Shown: in pieces, positions 45,287 to 54,299 of the stretch
How positions within the stretch are numbered: position 1 is the stretch's first letter
Layout: each line of letters starts with the position of its first letter
Origin: an uncultured Bacteroidales bacterium
Lineage (GTDB): Bacteria > Bacteroidota > Bacteroidia > Bacteroidales > UBA932
Direction: 5' to 3'
Length of the DNA stretch: 64,000 nucleotides
NCBI GenBank assembly: GCA_946405435.1
Contig: CAMJHF010000013.1
Coordinates: 1-64,000, forward strand
Notes under the pieces: model-generated
Told to the model about the DNA's origin: nothing
The model's input: the letters and a program-made list of their open reading frames with translations, nothing else
The model's database searches: none
Position numbers and translations under genes: made by a program

Positions 45287-46548
45287 TTTCCTGCACTTTG
45301 AAAAAGATACTCTTTCTCACTGCTTCATACCCGGATGCCCGGGGGTCGGCCACGATGCTTTGCACGCATCGCGTGATGGAGTATGTCGCCGGCTCGGGAA
45401 GGTATGAGGTTCACGCTCTTGCAATGCGCAGGGATTCTGAATCCATGCAGGAGACGGCAGGGAAGATCATGGTCCACAGGTTCCGTCCTTCATTGTGGAC
45501 CAGGGTGCGGAACAGGCTTTCGGATACGAAAAGCTATCCTCGCATTGCTAGGATGATGGAGGTTCTGCAGAAAGCTGTTACAATACCGTCATATCCAAAC
45601 GTTTTGCCGGTCACCGGCCGCCGGTATTTCCGGAAAGCAGCCCGGTTGCATGGGCGGGAACGGTTCGACATCGTGATTTCGGAGTATCATGGTATAGAAA
45701 CGCTGTTGGCAGGCTGCCGGCTGAAGAAAGCGTTTCCCGGATTGAAACATATTGCACTTCTCTGGGACCCGGTCATGGGGCAGATCGCCACCGGGTATCT
45801 GCCGGGGTCATTTACTTCGCGCAGGATAGAACGGCTGGAAAGGCTGGCTGCGGCTTGCTCGACAGCACTGGTTTCGACCCGTTCCATGCGTCCGTATTAT
45901 ACTGAACACGGGGATATCGCATCGGACATCCGGGTATATCTTGATATCCCCGGCGTCCGCCCTCCGGGAGAAGAGAACGGGACCGTGTGGCTGAGCCTTC
46001 TGAAGGAGGGCTGTATCAACATCGTGTTCTCCGGTTTGCTCTCCGTCCAGCAGCGCAATCCGCTGCCTGTCATACGCTTGCTCGGAAAGTGCAAATGTGC
46101 CGGAAGGATCAATCTTGTTTTCTTCAGCACGGGAGCAAAGGAAGCGATAGAAAACGAGGCCGGCAGTTTCCCGGGGAGTATCGTACATCATGATTACATT
46201 CCCATCGACGAATTGCACACTGTTTACCGCCATGCCGATTACCTTCTGAATGTGAGCCACATCAATGCCAATATGGTTCCGAGCAAAATTTTTGAATACA
46301 TGTCTTTTGGCAAACCGGTTATTTCGACCTATGTTACCCCGGGCGATTCAGCGGCAAGGTACCTTGGAAGGTATCCCGAGGCGCTTTGCATTGACCTTGG
46401 CAAGCCCGACGGCGATAATGTGGAGGATCTGGAGCACTTCCTTTCAAAGCCCCATGCTCCTGTTCCGTTTGAATTGGTAAGGGAGGAGTTCAAGGAGAAT
46501 ACGTCCGTTCCTTTCCTTGCCCTGATAGACAAGATTGCAGGAGCCTGA
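45283..46548 (+). CDS. Glycosyltransferase, GT-B fold
   Basis: A 421-residue GT-B type enzyme. KKILFLTASYPDARGSATMLCTHRVMEYV begins the N-terminal Rossmann fold, and the donor half has NVSHINANMVPSKIFEYMSFGKPVISTY, typical of GT4-like enzymes. No ATG lies before the first strand. Either the TTG at 45283, overlapping the polymerase stop, or the TTG at 45298 (giving MKKILFLTASYP) is the start; the second gives the more usual N terminus. Specificity is unknown. Confidence 0.85.
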   Translation: MISCTLKKILFLTASYPDARGSATMLCTHRVMEYVAGSGRYEVHALAMRRDSESMQETAGKIMVHRFRPSLWTRVRNRLSDTKSYPRIARMMEVLQKAVTIPSYPNVLPVTGRRYFRKAARLHGRERFDIVISEYHGIETLLAGCRLKKAFPGLKHIALLWDPVMGQIATGYLPGSFTSRRIERLERLAAACSTALVSTRSMRPYYTEHGDIASDIRVYLDIPGVRPPGEENGTVWLSLLKEGCINIVFSGLLSVQQRNPLPVIRLLGKCKCAGRINLVFFSTGAKEAIENEAGSFPGSIVHHDYIPIDELHTVYRHADYLLNVSHINANMVPSKIFEYMSFGKPVISTYVTPGDSAARYLGRYPEALCIDLGKPDGDNVEDLEHFLSKPHAPVPFELVREEFKENTSVPFLALIDKIAGA

Positions 46549-46550
46549 TT

Positions 46551-47645
46551 ATGAATTTGTTCATCCGCACAAGCATAGCGCCCTACAGGATAGATATCTA
46601 TAATGCCCTCCACGAAAGACTGGACATGAAGATGTGCTTTTACTACAGGACAGGCAGTTCCCAGGCTTTCGATGCGGACAGCCTTGAGCGCAAGTGCGCG
46701 TTCAAGCCTGTATATCTTGACGGAATCCGTCTCGGCAGCGACAACCGCAAGCTGTGCTTCGGAATATGGCGCCTGCTCCGCAGGGAAAAACCGGCACTTG
46801 TAATTGTCCCCGAATTCCAGATCGTTCTGCTCCAGGTGTTGTTTTACCGGTGGATTACGCGCGGCAAATTCAAAGTAGTGAGCATGATAGACGACAGCTT
46901 TGACATGATTTCCAACGACAATGACTTCACCAGGCTCCATGCAAGGCTCCGTAACGTTCTTCCCAAATATCTTGATGACTTGATTGTCGTGACCCCGGAA
47001 GTCAGGGAGTGGTACCGGCAGCGGTTCGGCAAAGGTGTCTGGATGCCGATAATCATGAATGAGCAGAAGGCTCGGGCCTATTACGGCAGCTTGCTCCCCA
47101 GAAGTGCGGAACTTGCGGCGGAATATGGTCTGGAGGGCAGGAAGGTGCTGCTTGCGGTCAACCGGCTTGTGGCATTGAAGAATCTTTACCGGGTGATAGA
47201 GGCTTTCAACATGGCCGAAACCGATTCCGTGCTTGTAATCGTGGGGGACGGTCCTGAACGCGGGAACCTGGAGGCTGCAGCATCGCGCTGCGGCAAGCGG
47301 ATAATCTTCACCGGGCGCCTGGAAGGGGATGATTTATATGCATGGTACAACATTTCCGGGGCATTGATCCTTGCAAGCTGGCAGGAGGCGTTCGGTGCTG
47401 TTACCAATGAAGCCCTTCTTGCCGGCTGCCGGGTGATAGTGTCCAGGAATGCCGGTTCGTCATGCCTTGTGAACGATGATAACGGAGAAATAGTCGATCC
47501 TACGGATGTACGCGGCATGGCCCGGGCTGTCGACAGGCAGCTGGCGGTCAGTGGAATCCGGGATCTGTCCGTGCCCGGAAAGAACCTTATGTCAGTTTCT
47601 TTCGAAGAGAGAATATCGAATTTGGTCGTGGAACTCACGCAATAA
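46551..47645 (+). CDS. Glycosyltransferase family 4
   Basis: A 364-residue GT-B enzyme beginning MNLFIRTSIAPYRIDIYNAL, a start seen in many capsule GT4 enzymes. The donor site includes LLAVNRLVALKNLYRVIEAF, VGDGPERGNLE and ASWQEAFGAVTNEALLAGCRVIVS with the E-x7-E glutamates. It lies 2 bases after the previous transferase and 4 bases before licD. Linkage and sugar cannot be inferred. Confidence 0.92.
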   Translation: MNLFIRTSIAPYRIDIYNALHERLDMKMCFYYRTGSSQAFDADSLERKCAFKPVYLDGIRLGSDNRKLCFGIWRLLRREKPALVIVPEFQIVLLQVLFYRWITRGKFKVVSMIDDSFDMISNDNDFTRLHARLRNVLPKYLDDLIVVTPEVREWYRQRFGKGVWMPIIMNEQKARAYYGSLLPRSAELAAEYGLEGRKVLLAVNRLVALKNLYRVIEAFNMAETDSVLVIVGDGPERGNLEAAASRCGKRIIFTGRLEGDDLYAWYNISGALILASWQEAFGAVTNEALLAGCRVIVSRNAGSSCLVNDDNGEIVDPTDVRGMARAVDRQLAVSGIRDLSVPGKNLMSVSFEERISNLVVELTQ

Positions 47646-47649
47646 TATT

Positions 47650-48363
47650 ATGGCAAGCATCAAGACTCCAGAAGGAAGGCTCCATTATAAACCGAAGAAC
47701 CTGTTCCTCGGGTGCAAGCAGATTGACAGGGATATTGCCTTCAGAAACCTCGGGGACCTGCTCCGGGTGATGGAGCGGCACGATATCCTGGTATCTCCTG
47801 CTTTGGGTACCCTGCTCGGAATAATCCGGGAAAACAATTTTATTGAGTGGGACGAGGACATCGATCTGTTTGTGCTTGAAGAAGACAAGGACAAGCTGCT
47901 GTCCTCTTTCCGTGACCTGGGGCGGGAAGGCTTCGAACTGGTGCGGGTTGACAGGTGCGGTTTGTTGTATTCAGTCATGCGCGAAGGCGAGTATATCGAC
48001 TTCTATATCATGGAGAAACTTTCTCCGGAGGTCAGGGGGTCCGGCGACATTTTCATGCTGGAGAGGCATCTTACGGATCTTGTGGACTGGGACTTCAGGG
48101 GGCTGACAATAAAGGTGCCGGCCCAGTATGAGGAGTTCCTGTCCCTGCGTTACGGAGACTGGCGGAAACCGGTAAAATATGCCGATTTCTCCATGTCCCA
48201 GTTGCAGATAGGCTGGGCAAAGTTCAAGAATGTGCTCAAGGGCATCATCCCGTGCAGGATAAAAAGGCCTCTCCTCAAAGCGTATCACAGAAAAAGCTTC
48301 AAAAAATTCCTTTCCCGCTGCGACGCTGCCGGAATAACGTTCAACTATAAAATCAATTACTGA
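47650..48363 (+). CDS. LicD family phosphotransferase
   Basis: A 237-residue protein with the LicD/fukutin nucleotidyltransferase-like core: GTLLGIIRENNFIEWDEDIDLFV, with WDEDID at 67-72 supplying metal-binding acids. LicD proteins transfer phosphocholine or other phospho-alcohols from a CDP donor to a sugar. The next gene makes a CDP-alcohol-type precursor by family, so this is probably the transferase placing a phosphodiester-linked alditol on the repeat unit. The start at 47650 follows the GT4 stop by 4 bases; the last base of its stop is the first base of the next ATG. Confidence 0.88.
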   Translation: MASIKTPEGRLHYKPKNLFLGCKQIDRDIAFRNLGDLLRVMERHDILVSPALGTLLGIIRENNFIEWDEDIDLFVLEEDKDKLLSSFRDLGREGFELVRVDRCGLLYSVMREGEYIDFYIMEKLSPEVRGSGDIFMLERHLTDLVDWDFRGLTIKVPAQYEEFLSLRYGDWRKPVKYADFSMSQLQIGWAKFKNVLKGIIPCRIKRPLLKAYHRKSFKKFLSRCDAAGITFNYKINY

Positions 48364-49703
48364 TGACAAAAGTAATAACCTACGGAACCTTCGACCTGCT
48401 CCATCAGGGGCATCTCAACCTGCTCAAACGGGCCAGGGAGCTGGGCGACTATCTCATAGTTGGTGTGACCAGCGACAGCTATGACCGGGGACGGGGCAAG
48501 CTGAACGTGCGCAACAATGTGCTTGAGAGGGTGGCGGCGGTAAGGGCTACGGGCTATGCTGATGAAATAATCATCGAAGATTATCTGGGACAGAAAATTG
48601 ATGATATCCAGAAGTATAACGTTGACATTTTTGCCATCGGAAGCGATTGGGAAGGAAAATTCGATTACCTTGGGGAGTATTGCAAGGTGGTTTATCTGCC
48701 GCGTACCGAGGGAATCAGCAGCACCATGCTGCGGAACGAGGGGATGAAATCCATACGCATCGGCATTATAGGCAGCGGCCGTATTGCCGCCAGATTCGTT
48801 CCCGAAAGCAAAGTCGTCAGCGGCGCACTTGTCACAGCCGTCCTCAATCCCGACCCCGTGGAGTCTCAGCGGTTCGCCGATTCTTTCGGACTGAAGGCTT
48901 GTACTGATTTCGACGATTTCATAGCCGAAGTCGATGCCGTTTATATCGCCTCCCCCCACATGACGCATTATGATTATGCATACAGGTCATTGTCCTGCGG
49001 CAAGCATGTCCTTTGCGAGATCCCTATGGTATTGCAGAAAGAGCAGGCCGTCGGGCTGTTCGGGATGGCCGCAGAGCGCGGCCTTGTGCTGATGGAGGCG
49101 GGGAAGACTGCTTTCTTTCCGGCCTTCGGGCATATAGTCACGCTTGTGAAGAGCGGCATTGTAGGAGATGTGGTTGATGTCAAGACATCTTTGAGCAAGC
49201 AGGTGCTGCCGCCTACGCGGGAACTTGATTACGCCCAGGCAGGCGGAGCCATGACTGAACACGCCCCTCTGAACCTTATGGCGATTTTCAAGCTGCTCGG
49301 ACTGGACTGGTCCGGCATACGTTTTCATACAAGGATGGAAAACGGAGTCGATGTTTATACCAAAGGCGAAATCGATTATCCTCACGCCACTGCGTCGTTT
49401 ACACTTGGAATAGGCGTGAAAACCGAAGGCAATCTTATTGTCAGCGGCACGAAAGGGTACGTTTATGTGCCGGCACCCTGGTGGCTGACGGATTTCTTTG
49501 AAGTGCGATATGAAGATCAGACCAGGAACCGGAAGTTCTTCTACAGTTACGACGGACAAGGTCTGCGGTATGAGCTGCAGGAGTTCCTGTCGATGATTGT
49601 CAACGGGCGCAGGAACTGTTACAAATTGACGCCGGCGGAGAGCATTGCCGCCGCCGAAATCATAGAAAAGTTCAGGAACAACGAAAATGTTACCGTAATA
49701 TGA
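48363..49703 (+). CDS. Bifunctional TagD-like cytidylyltransferase / Gfo-Idh-MocA oxidoreductase
   Basis: A 446-residue fusion. Residues 1-126 are a glycerol-3-phosphate cytidylyltransferase-type domain: TYGTFD (6-11), HQGH (14-17) and RTEGISST (114-121) are all intact. Residues 130-446 are an NAD(P)-binding Gfo/Idh/MocA oxidoreductase with GIIGSGRIAARF (about 134-145). At the usual catalytic EKP motif it reads EIP (219-221), so the lysine is replaced by isoleucine. The likely product is a CDP-activated alditol made by reduction of a keto- or aldo-phosphate and CTP transfer, in either order. The next gene is a second reductase and the previous one is LicD. The exact alditol is not determinable. 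Confidence 0.88.
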   Translation: MTKVITYGTFDLLHQGHLNLLKRARELGDYLIVGVTSDSYDRGRGKLNVRNNVLERVAAVRATGYADEIIIEDYLGQKIDDIQKYNVDIFAIGSDWEGKFDYLGEYCKVVYLPRTEGISSTMLRNEGMKSIRIGIIGSGRIAARFVPESKVVSGALVTAVLNPDPVESQRFADSFGLKACTDFDDFIAEVDAVYIASPHMTHYDYAYRSLSCGKHVLCEIPMVLQKEQAVGLFGMAAERGLVLMEAGKTAFFPAFGHIVTLVKSGIVGDVVDVKTSLSKQVLPPTRELDYAQAGGAMTEHAPLNLMAIFKLLGLDWSGIRFHTRMENGVDVYTKGEIDYPHATASFTLGIGVKTEGNLIVSGTKGYVYVPAPWWLTDFFEVRYEDQTRNRKFFYSYDGQGLRYELQEFLSMIVNGRRNCYKLTPAESIAAAEIIEKFRNNENVTVI

Positions 49704-50395
49704 AATATGCTGTTGTTACAGGCGGGTCGTCCGGAATGGGCCTTGGAGTGGCGAAAATGCTTGTATCCAAGGGGTACATGGTCTTTGCTACTTATGTAGG
49801 GCCCGATTTCGAAGAGAGTATTGAGAATTTCGAAGCTCACAAAGTTGACCAGACACGCAGAGAAGATGTGTACGGCTTCATTAATTATGTCAAGTCCAGG
49901 ACGGACCATGTGGACTGTATTGTATGCAATGCCGGAATGAGCATACGCCGCGGCTTTACCGAAATGAAAGACAATGAGTGGGATGCAATGATGGAAGTCG
50001 CCGTCAACTCGCATTACATTATGATAAGGGAGTTTTTCCCAATCATTCCTGCCGGGTCCCGCATCTTGTTTACAGGATCCCAGATGGGCTTGTCTCCTCA
50101 TGCAACCGTTTTGGCCTATGGCGTTACCAAGGCCGCCGTCCATGCCCTTTGCAAGAATCTTGTCAAGGAGTTCGAGGGAACCGGGACGACGGTAAATGCA
50201 ATCGTCCCCGGTTTCGTGGACACGCCGTGGCAGAAGGCGAAACCGGAGGCCATCAAGCAGAATATATACAATAAAACAGCCATTCACCGTTTTGCTTCGG
50301 TTGAAGAAATTGTGGATGCTTTCAGGTTCTGCATAGACAATCCCTTTGTCAACGGCAGCCTGATCGAAGTGAATGGAGGATATTGTTACAAATAA
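49700..50395 (+). CDS. Short-chain dehydrogenase/reductase
   Basis: A classical SDR of 231 residues: cofactor motif TGGSSGMGLG near the N terminus, NAG (CNAGMS), catalytic Ser in FTGSQMG, catalytic YGVTK, and the C-terminal NGGYCYK typical of the family (VNGG). It overlaps the fusion gene by ATGA. With a TagD domain, an Idh-type oxidoreductase and LicD next to it, reduction of a keto-sugar phosphate or triose to the alditol for CDP activation is a reasonable inference. Confidence 0.9.
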   Translation: MKYAVVTGGSSGMGLGVAKMLVSKGYMVFATYVGPDFEESIENFEAHKVDQTRREDVYGFINYVKSRTDHVDCIVCNAGMSIRRGFTEMKDNEWDAMMEVAVNSHYIMIREFFPIIPAGSRILFTGSQMGLSPHATVLAYGVTKAAVHALCKNLVKEFEGTGTTVNAIVPGFVDTPWQKAKPEAIKQNIYNKTAIHRFASVEEIVDAFRFCIDNPFVNGSLIEVNGGYCYK

Positions 50396-50401
50396 TCCCT
50401 T

Positions 50402-51553
50402 ATGTTACCTGGCAGATTCTTCTATACCGTTCTCTTTTTGTCCATGCTGCCGGCCGTCGCAGGATGCAGGCCGCAGGAACTTGAGCAGAAGGAATTGCCG
50501 GATTACTTCAGCGCCGACGTCAAGATTGACAAAGTCGAAAGTGCTGATGGAGTTTTTTATTTTACTCTGTCCAACGGATACTTTTTCAGTATATACCCGG
50601 ATAAAAGCAGCATCTTCACCATCGGCATAGACGGGTATTTATACCATGACGGGCACGGGACGGATTTTATCGCGTCCGATGTGCCGGTACTGCCGGATGG
50701 GATGTCCGCCGTTATGCAGGATAATGATTCCTATATACAAGCCGGCGTGGAAGGCTACTCGGAGTGGGCCTTCTTGTTTGAGGACGGAAAGACGGTCACC
50801 CTGCCCAAAATGGCACATTCGCTTTCTGCCGCTTCCGGAGTAAGGTCTATAAACCATCGCGGATATAATGTCGACGCCCCGGAAAATACCCTTTCTGCAT
50901 TCCGTCTGTCGCGTCTGAAAGGCTTCGGGTACGTGGAAACCGATGTGAGTTTCACTGCAGACGGAGTCCCGGTCCTGTTGCATGATGATACAGTTGACAG
51001 AACATCGGACGGTTCCGGGAAAATCTATGAACTGACGTACGACGAGGTGTCCCGGCTGAGTTTCGGGGCGTGGAAAGACGAAGCTTATTCCGCGGAGCGC
51101 ATCCCTACTCTGGAGCAGTTCCTGGGGCTGTGTTACCGGATCGGACTCTCCCCGTACCTTGAACTTAAGCATGGCAGTCAGGATCAGGTCGGAAAGATTG
51201 TCGCTCTTGTGGAACAATACGGCCTTGCCGACAGAGTGACCTACATTTCATTCTTCCCCGAATTGCTGTCCGCGGTATTGAATTATGCCCCGCATGCGCG
51301 GGTGGGCTATGTATGCGAGCATGTAGACAATGCCGTCATGCAAATATGCATCGGGATGAAGGCGAAGGGCGCTGATGTTTTCGTGGACACATCGGATATC
51401 GACTCGTCCACTGCCGGGCAGTGCCGCAACAACGGAATCCCCATGGAAGTGTGGACCGTCAACTCTCAATGGGTCATATCTACAATGCCTTCTTACGTCT
51501 CCGGCGTCACCAGTGACTTCCTTAACGCAGGTCTTGTTCTCGCCGGAAAATAG
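50402..51553 (+). CDS. Glycerophosphodiester phosphodiesterase family lipoprotein
   Basis: A 383-residue lipoprotein: signal peptide with lipobox AVAGC (Cys22). An N-terminal beta-rich domain of about 110 residues has no recognised family. It is followed by a GDPD TIM barrel with NHRGYNVDAPENTLSAF (HRG 152-154), VETDVSF (ETD 179-181) and HDDTVDRTSDG (194 on), and a LELK strand. All catalytic residues appear present. GDPDs split phosphodiesters such as glycerophosphoryl compounds. Its position between the alditol-phosphate genes and a TagA-like transferase suggests it acts on, edits or releases the phosphodiester-bearing polymer in the periplasm or at the surface. Confidence 0.9.
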   Translation: MLPGRFFYTVLFLSMLPAVAGCRPQELEQKELPDYFSADVKIDKVESADGVFYFTLSNGYFFSIYPDKSSIFTIGIDGYLYHDGHGTDFIASDVPVLPDGMSAVMQDNDSYIQAGVEGYSEWAFLFEDGKTVTLPKMAHSLSAASGVRSINHRGYNVDAPENTLSAFRLSRLKGFGYVETDVSFTADGVPVLLHDDTVDRTSDGSGKIYELTYDEVSRLSFGAWKDEAYSAERIPTLEQFLGLCYRIGLSPYLELKHGSQDQVGKIVALVEQYGLADRVTYISFFPELLSAVLNYAPHARVGYVCEHVDNAVMQICIGMKAKGADVFVDTSDIDSSTAGQCRNNGIPMEVWTVNSQWVISTMPSYVSGVTSDFLNAGLVLAGK

Positions 51554-51560
51554 TTTCGAC

Positions 51561-52295
51561 ATGAATAATTACTTCAACATAAACTACGAGTTCGACAAGG
51601 CTGCCGTTCACAAAGCAATAGAAGAAGCGCAAAAGGGCTATATTTGTGTTGCGGACGGAGTCGTAATGACCAATGCCAACAAAGACAAGGACTACCTTGA
51701 TGTGGTGAATGGCGGCATGTTCTCCATCTGCGACAGCAACTGGGTACCCGTGTACCTCAAATCTATTTACGGAATCCGGTACAGCCAGTACTGCGGCTCG
51801 GATATTTTCCGCGACATAGTGTCGTCCCGCAAGTACCGCATGTTGTTCCTGGGAACCGACAGAGCCACATTGGACGCCCTCCGCGGGCATTTGGCAATCA
51901 TGAATCCGGACGTGACGGGCATGAGTTTCGTCGAGCTGCCTTTCCGCAGCGTAGAAGATTTTGATTATCCGCAAATCGCGCGGCAGATCGATGAAGACGG
52001 GGCGAAGATAATCTGGGTAGCTTTGGGAGCCCCGAAGCAGGAACGTTTCATGAACCGTCTGCTGCCATATCTGGACAAAGGAGTCATGATAGGCGTCGGC
52101 GCCGTTTTCAACTTTTTCAGCGGCCGGAATGAATCAAGATGTCCGGAATGGATGCAGCGGCACCACCTGGAGTTCGTGTACCGCATATTCCAGAATCCCC
52201 GCAAGCAGCTGAAGCGTTGCTGGGGGATAGTTTCATCCCTGCCTGGTCTTTATGTGCAGGAGCGCCGCCGTGCAAAACGAAGCAAAAACCAATAA
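51561..52295 (+). CDS. WecG/TagA/CpsF family glycosyltransferase
   Basis: A 244-residue enzyme. [16 protein letters not shown] is the usual N-terminal region, where the catalytic Asp/Thr block lies. [15 protein letters not shown] and [41 protein letters not shown] complete the family signature. These enzymes add N-acetylmannosamine or ManNAcA to the GlcNAc on the undecaprenyl carrier, the second step of wall teichoic acid and enterobacterial common antigen. A TagO/WecA-type initiator is found at 54300, so the pair supports such a linkage unit. The start (51561) lies 7 bases after the GDPD gene. Confidence 0.93.
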   Translation: MNNYFNINYEFDKAAVHKAIEEAQKGYICVADGVVMTNANKDKDYLDVVNGGMFSICDSNWVPVYLKSIYGIRYSQYCGSDIFRDIVSSRKYRMLFLGTDRATLDALRGHLAIMNPDVTGMSFVELPFRSVEDFDYPQIARQIDEDGAKIIWVALGAPKQERFMNRLLPYLDKGVMIGVGAVFNFFSGRNESRCPEWMQRHHLEFVYRIFQNPRKQLKRCWGIVSSLPGLYVQERRRAKRSKNQ

Positions 52296-52299
52296 TCAT

Positions 52300-53364
52300 A
52301 TGAAAAAAGCACTTATAACCGGAATTACGGGCCAGGACGGGAGCTTCCTTGCCGAATTCCTGATTGATAAAGGATATGAAGTACATGGCATATTGAGGCG
52401 CAGCAGCAGCTTCAATACCGGCCGCATCGAGCATTTGTACTTAAGCGAATGGGTGAAGGACATGAAGAAGAGCCGCTCGGTCAACCTGCACTGGGGTGAC
52501 ATGACCGACAGCAGTTCCCTCATCCGCATAATCAGCGAGGTCAAGCCCGACGAAATCTACAATCTTGCCGCGCAAAGCCACGTGAAGGTCAGTTTCGACG
52601 TGCCCGAATTTACTGCAGATGTGGATGCCACCGGTGTCCTGCGCCTGCTGGAGGCTGTCCGTATTGCCGGACTTACACAGTCATGCCGCATCTATCAAGC
52701 TTCAACATCGGAGCTTTTCGGGATGGTGCAGGAAGTCCCGCAAAAGGAAACCACTCCTTTCTATCCCCGGAGTCCCTACGGTGCCGCCAAACTCTATGCA
52801 TACTGGATAATGAAGAATTACAGGGAGAGTTATGGCATGTACTGCTGCAATGGAATTCTGTTCAACCATGAGTCCGAGCGCCGGGGCGAGACTTTCGTGA
52901 CGCGGAAGATAAGCCTTGCTGCGGCGCGTATTGCTTCCGGAATGCAGGACAAGCTGTATCTGGGAAATCTGAATGCCATGCGCGACTGGGGATATGCCAA
53001 AGATTATGTTGAGTGCATGTGGCTGATACTTCAGCAGCCTGAACCTGACGATTTCGTCATCGCTACTGGAGAGTATCACAGCGTGAGGGAATTCTGTACC
53101 CTGGCTTTCCGAGAGGCAGGTATCAGGCTCCGTTGGGAAGGCGAGGGGGTGGACGAGAAAGGTATCGACGAGTCCGACGGCCGCGTGCTGGTGGAGGTGG
53201 ATCCAAAGTATTTCCGGCCGGCCGAGGTGGATCAGCTTCTAGGCGACCCGTCCAAGGCAAAGGCACGACTGGGTTGGAATCCCCGCAAGACCAGTTTCGC
53301 GGAACTGGTTAGAATAATGGTAAAGCACGATCTTGATTCCCTGGCAAATGGAAAGAAACAGTAA
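52300..53364 (+). CDS. gmd: GDP-mannose 4,6-dehydratase (or GDP-heptose homologue)
   Basis: A 354-residue extended SDR with [32 protein letters not shown] and catalytic YGAAKLYA, matching Gmd closely. The usual reaction makes GDP-4-keto-6-deoxymannose for GDP-fucose. Because a full GDP-D-glycero-manno-heptose route is encoded downstream, it could instead act on GDP-heptose, as Gmd homologues do in some pathogens. The start at 52300 follows the TagA-like gene by 4 bases, and fcl overlaps its end by 17 bases. Confidence 0.93.
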   Translation: MKKALITGITGQDGSFLAEFLIDKGYEVHGILRRSSSFNTGRIEHLYLSEWVKDMKKSRSVNLHWGDMTDSSSLIRIISEVKPDEIYNLAAQSHVKVSFDVPEFTADVDATGVLRLLEAVRIAGLTQSCRIYQASTSELFGMVQEVPQKETTPFYPRSPYGAAKLYAYWIMKNYRESYGMYCCNGILFNHESERRGETFVTRKISLAAARIASGMQDKLYLGNLNAMRDWGYAKDYVECMWLILQQPEPDDFVIATGEYHSVREFCTLAFREAGIRLRWEGEGVDEKGIDESDGRVLVEVDPKYFRPAEVDQLLGDPSKAKARLGWNPRKTSFAELVRIMVKHDLDSLANGKKQ

Positions 53365-54289
53365 AATATATGTGGCCGGCCACCGCGGCATGGTGGGAAG
53401 CGCCATCGTGCGCGAACTGGAGCGTCAGGGCTATACCAATATTGTTACCCGTACGCACAAGGAACTCGACCTGACGCGCCAGGCCGACGTGGAAGCTTTC
53501 TTCGGAAAGGAGAAACCTGAATATGTTTTTCTGGCGGCGGCAAAGGTCGGAGGAATAGTGGCTAACCAGAATGCCCTTGCCGACTTTATGTACGACAACA
53601 TGGTGCTGGAGATGAACGTGATTCACGCCGCCTGGAAGAACGGGTGCAAGAAACTCGAATTCCTGGGCTCCAGCTGCATTTACCCCAGGATGGCGCCGCA
53701 GCCGATGAAGGAAGACTGCCTGCTGACGGGGGCGCTTGAAAAGACGAACGAGGCATACGCGCTCGCTAAAATCAGCGGCTTGAAGTATTGCGAATTCCTG
53801 AACCGTCAGTACGGAACGGATTACATAAGCGTTATGCCCACCAACCTGTACGGCCCCAACGACAACTATCACCCGGAGCACAGCCATGTACTGCCTGCGC
53901 TCATACGCCGCTTCCACGAGGCCCGGGTGAACGGCCTTGAGGAAGTTACCTGCTGGGGAGACGGCAGTCCCTTGCGTGAATTCCTCTATGTTGACGACCT
54001 GGCCAATCTATGCGTTTTCCTTATGAATAACTATTCGGGCAATGAGACGGTCAATGCCGGTACCGGCAAAGAGCTGAGCATCAAGGAGCTTACCGAACTG
54101 GTGGCCAAGGTCGTCGGCTATACTGGCGTAATAAAGTGGGATACGTCCCGTCCCAATGGAACGCCCCGTAAACTGCTCGACGTGAGCAAGGCGGCCGCTT
54201 TGGGCTGGACCTACAAAACAGAACTTGAAGATGGTATCCGCCTGGCTTACCAGGACTTCCTGAACAATCCTGTCAGAGCGGAAAGATAA
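53348..54289 (+). CDS. fcl: GDP-L-fucose synthase (Fcl) family epimerase/reductase
   Basis: A 313-residue SDR (start at 53348, [12 protein letters not shown]) with [20 protein letters not shown], catalytic YALAKISG, and [18 protein letters not shown]. All are diagnostic of GDP-fucose synthase, which epimerises and reduces the Gmd product. It overlaps gmd and probably shares its substrate line: GDP-fucose if the input is mannose, or a 6-deoxy-heptose if the input is GDP-heptose. Confidence 0.94.
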   Translation: MERNSKIYVAGHRGMVGSAIVRELERQGYTNIVTRTHKELDLTRQADVEAFFGKEKPEYVFLAAAKVGGIVANQNALADFMYDNMVLEMNVIHAAWKNGCKKLEFLGSSCIYPRMAPQPMKEDCLLTGALEKTNEAYALAKISGLKYCEFLNRQYGTDYISVMPTNLYGPNDNYHPEHSHVLPALIRRFHEARVNGLEEVTCWGDGSPLREFLYVDDLANLCVFLMNNYSGNETVNAGTGKELSIKELTELVAKVVGYTGVIKWDTSRPNGTPRKLLDVSKAAALGWTYKTELEDGIRLAYQDFLNNPVRAER

Positions 54290-54299
54290 TTGTGCAGCC

